Source: Aerococcus sp. HMSC062A02
Lineage (GTDB): Bacteria; Bacillota; Bacilli; Lactobacillales; Aerococcaceae
Length of the DNA: 64,000 nucleotides
Assembly: GCF_001809535.1 (NCBI RefSeq)
Contig: NZ_KV797925.1
Coordinates: 1 to 64,000, forward strand
Direction of reading: 5' to 3'
Part shown: piece after piece, positions 60,653 through 64,000 of the stretch
Position numbering within the stretch: the first letter of the stretch is position 1
How the letters are laid out: each line of letters begins with the position of its first letter
Program-made: the position numbers and the translations under genes
Notes under the pieces: model-generated
Seen by the model: only the letters and a program-made list of their open reading frames with translations
Databases searched by the model: none
What the model was told of the DNA's origin: nothing

Positions 60653-61474
60653 TTAACTCTTCAATCCCTGTTGACTCATCCCCCGCACCAAGTGTTTCTG
60701 GATCACTAGGAAGATCAAGAAAGGTGGTAGGGTCGTGACGACAGAGGCCGCCATCTGAGTCTCCCAGGTTGTCTTGTAAAGATCACGGAAGTCAGTCAAA
60801 GCCAGGGGCAGGGTCCGCAATTCAGGGGCAATGACCATTGTCTTAGCATAGACCAGGTCTCCCCAGGCGGTGATAAAGGCAAAGAGAGCTGCCGTTACAA
60901 TCCCCGGCAAGCACATGGGCAGGAGGATATGCCAAATCGCCTGCCAACGAGTGCTGCCGTCCATCCAAGCCGCTTCTTCATAGGTAATCGCTAGCTGAGA
61001 AAAATATGAATACAAAAGGAAAACAGTGAGGGGCAGAGCCATCGCCGTATTGGCCACCACCAAGGCAAAGAGACTATCCAAAAGTCCCAAGCGTCTGAAA
61101 ATCACATACATGGCATTGACCAAGATAACGGAAGAAAACATCTGCGTTGCAACCACCATTAAAAGAAAACCTGTCTTCCCCACGAAACGGTAGCGGGTCA
61201 GGGCATAGGCTGCTAAAATCCCCACCAGTAAACACACGACCATGGTGCAGGAAGCCACAATCAAACTATTGATAAAGGCCGGTATAATAGATTTTTCCCC
61301 ACCAAGGACCTGGGCGTAGTTGCCAAACTGTAGGTTCTCAAACCAAGAAGGGGGCCAAGCAATAATCTGCTCATAGGTCTGCAAAGAGCTATTGATGAGG
61401 ACTAAAACAGGAAAGAGCGACAAGCATACAAAGATCAAAAGTAGAAAAGTACGAAAGATTTTTCCCTTAGTCAC
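60653..61474 (-). CDS. Sugar ABC permease (MalG type)
   Basis: A 273-residue permease with six hydrophobic segments and the EAA loop YEEAAWMDGSTRWQAIWHILLPMCLP. It overlaps the MalF-type gene by 8 nt and pairs with its product in the membrane. The binding protein and ATPase are in the same operon. The substrate is unknown. Confidence 0.9.
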   Translation of the reverse strand: MTKGKIFRTFLLLIFVCLSLFPVLVLINSSLQTYEQIIAWPPSWFENLQFGNYAQVLGGEKSIIPAFINSLIVASCTMVVCLLVGILAAYALTRYRFVGKTGFLLMVVATQMFSSVILVNAMYVIFRRLGLLDSLFALVVANTAMALPLTVFLLYSYFSQLAITYEEAAWMDGSTRWQAIWHILLPMCLPGIVTAALFAFITAWGDLVYAKTMVIAPELRTLPLALTDFRDLYKTTWETQMAASVVTTLPPFLIFLVIQKHLVRGMSQQGLKS

Positions 61475-62333
61475 GTGACCGCCCTCCCATCAAGTAGATT
61501 GCCGTTAGAATCGTTAGGATAATCACCGCTATGACGGTTAAGGCTGAACTGGCTCCCAAGTCAAAACGACTAAAGGCCTCTTGGTAGATCCGAATGATTA
61601 AGGTCTCTGTCGACCGCATCGGGCCACCCTGGGTCAGCACATAGATGACATTGAAGGAGTTGAAGGTCCAAATCGTCACTAAAACCAAGGTTGTCAAAAA
61701 GACCCCCCGGATCCCTGGCAAAGTCACATCAAAGAATTGTCGGATCTTGCCTGCACCATCCATAGCAGCCGCTTCATAGAGATTACGGGGCACTGCTTCA
61801 AGTGCAGCTAGAAAAATCATCGCCAACATGGGGATGCCCATCCAAGTATCTACGACGCTGGCACTGTAGAATGCCGTTGTCGGACGGGACAGGAAGGGAA
61901 TCGGCTCGGATAGAACCTGCCACTCCATCAAATAATAGTTGATATAACCATATTGATGGTCTAGCAACCACTGCCAGATGGTCCCAGCAGCGACTTGGGG
62001 GATAGCCCAAGGAATCAATACTAAGAAGGTAAATATTTTCTTGAAGTAAATCTCCGAATGCAGGAGATAACCGACACCAAAGCCAAAAACCATCTTCAAC
62101 AAGACAGTCACTACCGTGTACTTAAAGGTAATCGCCATTGTATCGCTAAAATTAGCGTCCGTCATCACTTCCTTAAAGTTCCCGAGGCCGACAAATTCGG
62201 ATACATTGGTGAAGACATTAACCTCATTAAAAGATTGCCATACGGTTAAGGCAATCGGATAACCGTATAGCAATACTAAAAGTAAAGCACAAGGCAGAAT
62301 CAGCAAGTAAGGCGTCATCCGCGCTTGTCTCAT
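61467..62333 (-). CDS. Sugar ABC permease (MalF type)
   Basis: A 288-residue permease with six hydrophobic segments and EAA loop LYEAAAMDGAGKIRQFFDVTLP. Its start overlaps the stop of the binding-protein gene (TAATG), so translation is coupled. It forms the importer with the MalG-type subunit. Confidence 0.9.
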   Translation of the reverse strand: MRQARMTPYLLILPCALLLVLLYGYPIALTVWQSFNEVNVFTNVSEFVGLGNFKEVMTDANFSDTMAITFKYTVVTVLLKMVFGFGVGYLLHSEIYFKKIFTFLVLIPWAIPQVAAGTIWQWLLDHQYGYINYYLMEWQVLSEPIPFLSRPTTAFYSASVVDTWMGIPMLAMIFLAALEAVPRNLYEAAAMDGAGKIRQFFDVTLPGIRGVFLTTLVLVTIWTFNSFNVIYVLTQGGPMRSTETLIIRIYQEAFSRFDLGASSALTVIAVIILTILTAIYLMGGRSRD

Positions 62334-63589
62334 TACTTGCTAGCCTCCTCTTGTGCCTGGTCTAAAGCTTCTTGAGGGGTCTTTTGACCGGTTAAAATTT
62401 CTTGGAAGGCAATGGTGAAGGCCTTATTGAAGGTATCCCAGTTAGAAACTTGAGGTTCAGGAACACCTGCATCTAAGATGCTAAGGAAGGGTTGCATGAA
62501 GTCGGTCTTGAAGCGTTCATCGTCCAATTCTTGCTTAAGCACAGGCAACCAGTTGTAGGCTTCACTGATAGGACGTTGTTGGTCTTCATGACCTAAGAAT
62601 TCAATAAACTTGTAAGCTTCATCTTTATGTTCAGAAATTGAAGACATGGCATAAGAGTCGGTTACCAAGGTTACAGCCCGTTCTGGTCCTTCTGGAATTT
62701 CAGCAACCGCATAAGGGGTCTTGTCTTGTCCCTTATCCATTTCTTCTTTCTCCCAGCCACCAGAGATAAACATAGCCAGGTCACCGTTCTTGAACATTTC
62801 AACTTGGTCATTCCGACCTGTACTTACAGCATCAGGAATCACATCTGCGAATTGTTTGAGGTAGTCACCAGTTTTAACGTTTTCTTCGCTGTTAATTACG
62901 AATTGGCCTTTATCGTCAATAATCCGGCCGCCACCTTGGTAGATGAAGTTTAGGATTTCATCGGTCCCGTGGGTAACATCTGTTGGAATCGCAAAGCCGT
63001 ACATGTCATGCTCATCGTGAACTTGTTTAGCTGTTGCCAAGAGTTCATCCCAGTTTTCTGGGGCCTTGTCGATCAGATCTGAGCGATAAAAGAGGGCACG
63101 CGAGCTCAAAGCCAGTGGAATCCCGTATTGTTTACCATCTACTTTGGCAGTGTCCATCACATTCTCAATCCGCGTTTCTTTGAATTCATCGGTCATATAA
63201 GGGGTCAGGTCTTCTAAGACGCCTTCTTCCACGAATTGACGGATAGAACGTGAACCCATCATTAAGATATCAGGCGAATCTCCAGCTTGGTAAAGTTGAA
63301 CAATTTTTGAGTTCAATTCATCCCAGCCAGCTGGTACCACTTGAATCTTAATCTCAGGATTTTGTTCTTCGTACTTAGCAATGGCTGAATCCAACTCATC
63401 CTTAAGATAGCCAGAATCATAACCTGGAACGAGCATCTTCAGAGTGGTCTGTCCATCTGCAGCCTGGCTCGTCTCAGCCTCGCTGCTGGCATTATCTGCC
63501 TCTCCTTGACTAGACTCTTGGTTGCCGCAGCCTGTCAGTACAAGAAGCAAAGCAGCCAAGCTCACTAGCCATTTCACTAATTTCTTCAT
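62333..63589 (-). CDS. Sugar ABC importer, binding lipoprotein
   Basis: A protein of about 418 residues of the SBP_bac_1 family with lipobox LTGC (Cys21) and an acidic linker to about residue 45. The binding-domain pattern includes LKMLVPGYDSGYLKDELDSA, split by the first strand, DILMMGSRSIRQFVE, and the C-terminal DEAYKFIEFLGHEDQ. The start is the ATG of MKKLVKW, which has GGAGG 7 nt upstream; a longer frame begins 24 nt earlier without a site. It is the first gene of the operon and has a consensus promoter about 180 nt upstream. Confidence 0.88.
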   Translation of the reverse strand: MKKLVKWLVSLAALLLVLTGCGNQESSQGEADNASSEAETSQAADGQTTLKMLVPGYDSGYLKDELDSAIAKYEEQNPEIKIQVVPAGWDELNSKIVQLYQAGDSPDILMMGSRSIRQFVEEGVLEDLTPYMTDEFKETRIENVMDTAKVDGKQYGIPLALSSRALFYRSDLIDKAPENWDELLATAKQVHDEHDMYGFAIPTDVTHGTDEILNFIYQGGGRIIDDKGQFVINSEENVKTGDYLKQFADVIPDAVSTGRNDQVEMFKNGDLAMFISGGWEKEEMDKGQDKTPYAVAEIPEGPERAVTLVTDSYAMSSISEHKDEAYKFIEFLGHEDQQRPISEAYNWLPVLKQELDDERFKTDFMQPFLSILDAGVPEPQVSNWDTFNKAFTIAFQEILTGQKTPQEALDQAQEEASK

Positions 63590-63766
63590 TATTTTCCTCC
63601 ATTTCTCTAACACATAGTACTATCCAAAAGGGGGCCAGCAAAGATAAGAGCGAGGACAAAGCCTCCCACGTCTATAATTGATCTTAACATCTTAATTAAA
63701 GCCTTAAACCAGGAATCTCTGCTTCAAACTTTTCTTAACCCCCTTTCGCCCTCATGTGATAAATTT

Positions 63767-63795
63767 ATCATAACAAAAAGGCGGGTTTAACGCAA
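63767..63795 (-). promoter_or_regulatory. Promoter of the second sugar ABC operon
   Basis: Minus strand: TTGCGT (63790-63795), 17-nt spacer, TATGAT (63767-63772). The 5' leader of about 170 nt to the start codon has no obvious structure or ORF. Confidence 0.6.
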
Positions 63796-63815
63796 TTTTG
63801 ACGGATTATTTCACA

Positions 63816-63850
63816 TAAAAAAGGGAGGTTCACAAAGAACCCCCTCCGGA
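63816..63850 (-). terminator. Terminator of the gene entering from the right edge
   Basis: Minus strand: GGAGGGGGTTC, 4-nt loop, GAACCTCCC, then six T. It is placed after the partial gene's stop at 63915. Confidence 0.8.
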
Positions 63851-63875
63851 TAAATGTCGTCAAGTCAACAAAGCA

Positions 63876-63890
63876 CTGAAAGCGCTAACT
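63876..63890. promoter_or_regulatory. cre-like site near the right edge
   Basis: CTGAAAGCGCTAACT matches the CcpA consensus except its first base. It lies between the stop of the partial gene and its terminator, an unusual place, so function for the downstream ABC operon is uncertain. Confidence 0.4.
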
Positions 63891-63914
63891 TATTAAAAAT
63901 TAATCACTTATACA

Positions 63915-64000
63915 CTATTTGTCTTTCTTAATCCCGTAAGAGTCAACCAGTTCAACCGTCCGTTCTTCCCCTTCGTGGAGGTTACCGTCCATTTGGTAGA
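63915..64000 (-). CDS. C-terminal end of a gene cut by the right edge
   Basis: A frame open to the window edge ends in TAG (63915-63917) and gives only 27 residues, ending VELVDSYGIKKDK. Terminator position supports a real gene. I cannot name the family from so short a piece. Confidence 0.5.
   Translation of the reverse strand, partial: YQMDGNLHEGEERTVELVDSYGIKKDK

Noticed and set aside
1-64000. selA, selB, selD or a tRNA-Sec gene in the window
   Set aside because: None was recognised among the translated frames or by eye in intergenic regions; they may lie elsewhere. A tRNA search program would be decisive.
1-64000. CRISPR array, insertion sequence or prophage
   Set aside because: No regularly spaced repeats, transposase or phage structural genes were seen. 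The DUF2829 gene alone is not phage evidence.

Overview
The window looks like part of the chromosome of a Lactobacillales bacterium, most likely an Aerococcus or close relative. This is inferred from gene content, the look of the promoters and ribosome-binding sites, and mid-range GC by eye; it was not tested against a database. Nearly all genes lie on the minus strand, have strong AGGAGG-type ribosome-binding sites and are separated by clear rho-independent terminators. Supporting features are a mannose-family PTS with DUF956, CcpA-type cre sites, CopY-type operators and many DUF-level Firmicute families. The left edge enters the leader of an rRNA operon that is transcribed leftwards, out of the window, from three tandem promoters.

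Layout: 0.4-6 kb holds a hotdog thioesterase, a TrmR-like methyltransferase, a CNNM/CorC-type transporter, a GH3 hexosaminidase and a CBS/ACT protein. 6-9 kb is a polar amino-acid ABC importer. 9.3-19.1 kb is a glycan import and breakdown operon (UroD-like methyltransferase, ROK kinase, HAD phosphatase, GH123-like hydrolase, binding protein, two permeases, GNAT-type acyltransferase, ATPase). 19.2-21.5 kb pairs a sodium:solute symporter with a degenerate metallophosphoesterase. 21.5-30.6 kb is the sulfur/selenium operon described below. 30.7-35 kb holds an Fe-S maturation gene, two candidate non-coding RNAs, an esterase, a DeoR regulator and manA. 35-38 kb is the mannose PTS, 38-44.5 kb has transketolase, a DUF5058 pair, an M20 peptidase and a nucleoside hydrolase. 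45-50 kb is a pyruvate-dehydrogenase-like operon without E3. 50-51 kb is a second selenoprotein gene. 52-55 kb is copZ-copA. 55-59.5 kb holds small operons and a broken M18 aminopeptidase. 59.6-63.6 kb is a second sugar ABC operon.

The most interesting content is selenium-related. Two paralogous genes, at 28.1-28.9 kb (minus) and 50.1-51.0 kb (plus), are each interrupted by an in-frame UGA at the same place in a UxxCHQSVG motif. Each has a short hairpin with a GUG loop at the same distance after the UGA. They match the GrdB/PrdB-like 'selenoprotein B' family and read as genuine selenocysteine genes. One lies in an operon with the gene types of the rSAM/selenodomain neighbourhood: an ArsS-like radical SAM protein, two glycosyltransferases of the 'rSAM/selenodomain-associated' types, three rhodaneses, a TVP38/TMEM64 membrane protein and an atypical nucleoside hydrolase. 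The operon starts with a structured leader ending in a terminator. By analogy with arsenosugar synthesis, I propose that it makes or handles a 5'-deoxyadenosyl-derived selenium (or arsenic) sugar. The sel genes needed for selenocysteine insertion were not seen here and must lie elsewhere if the reading is right.

Other points of note: a pyruvate dehydrogenase E2 that has lost the catalytic DHRxxDG motif and overlaps an alpha/beta hydrolase gene; four copies of a hairpin-forming intergenic repeat; an amber codon inside an otherwise intact M18 peptidase; and a copper operon with operators but no nearby regulator.
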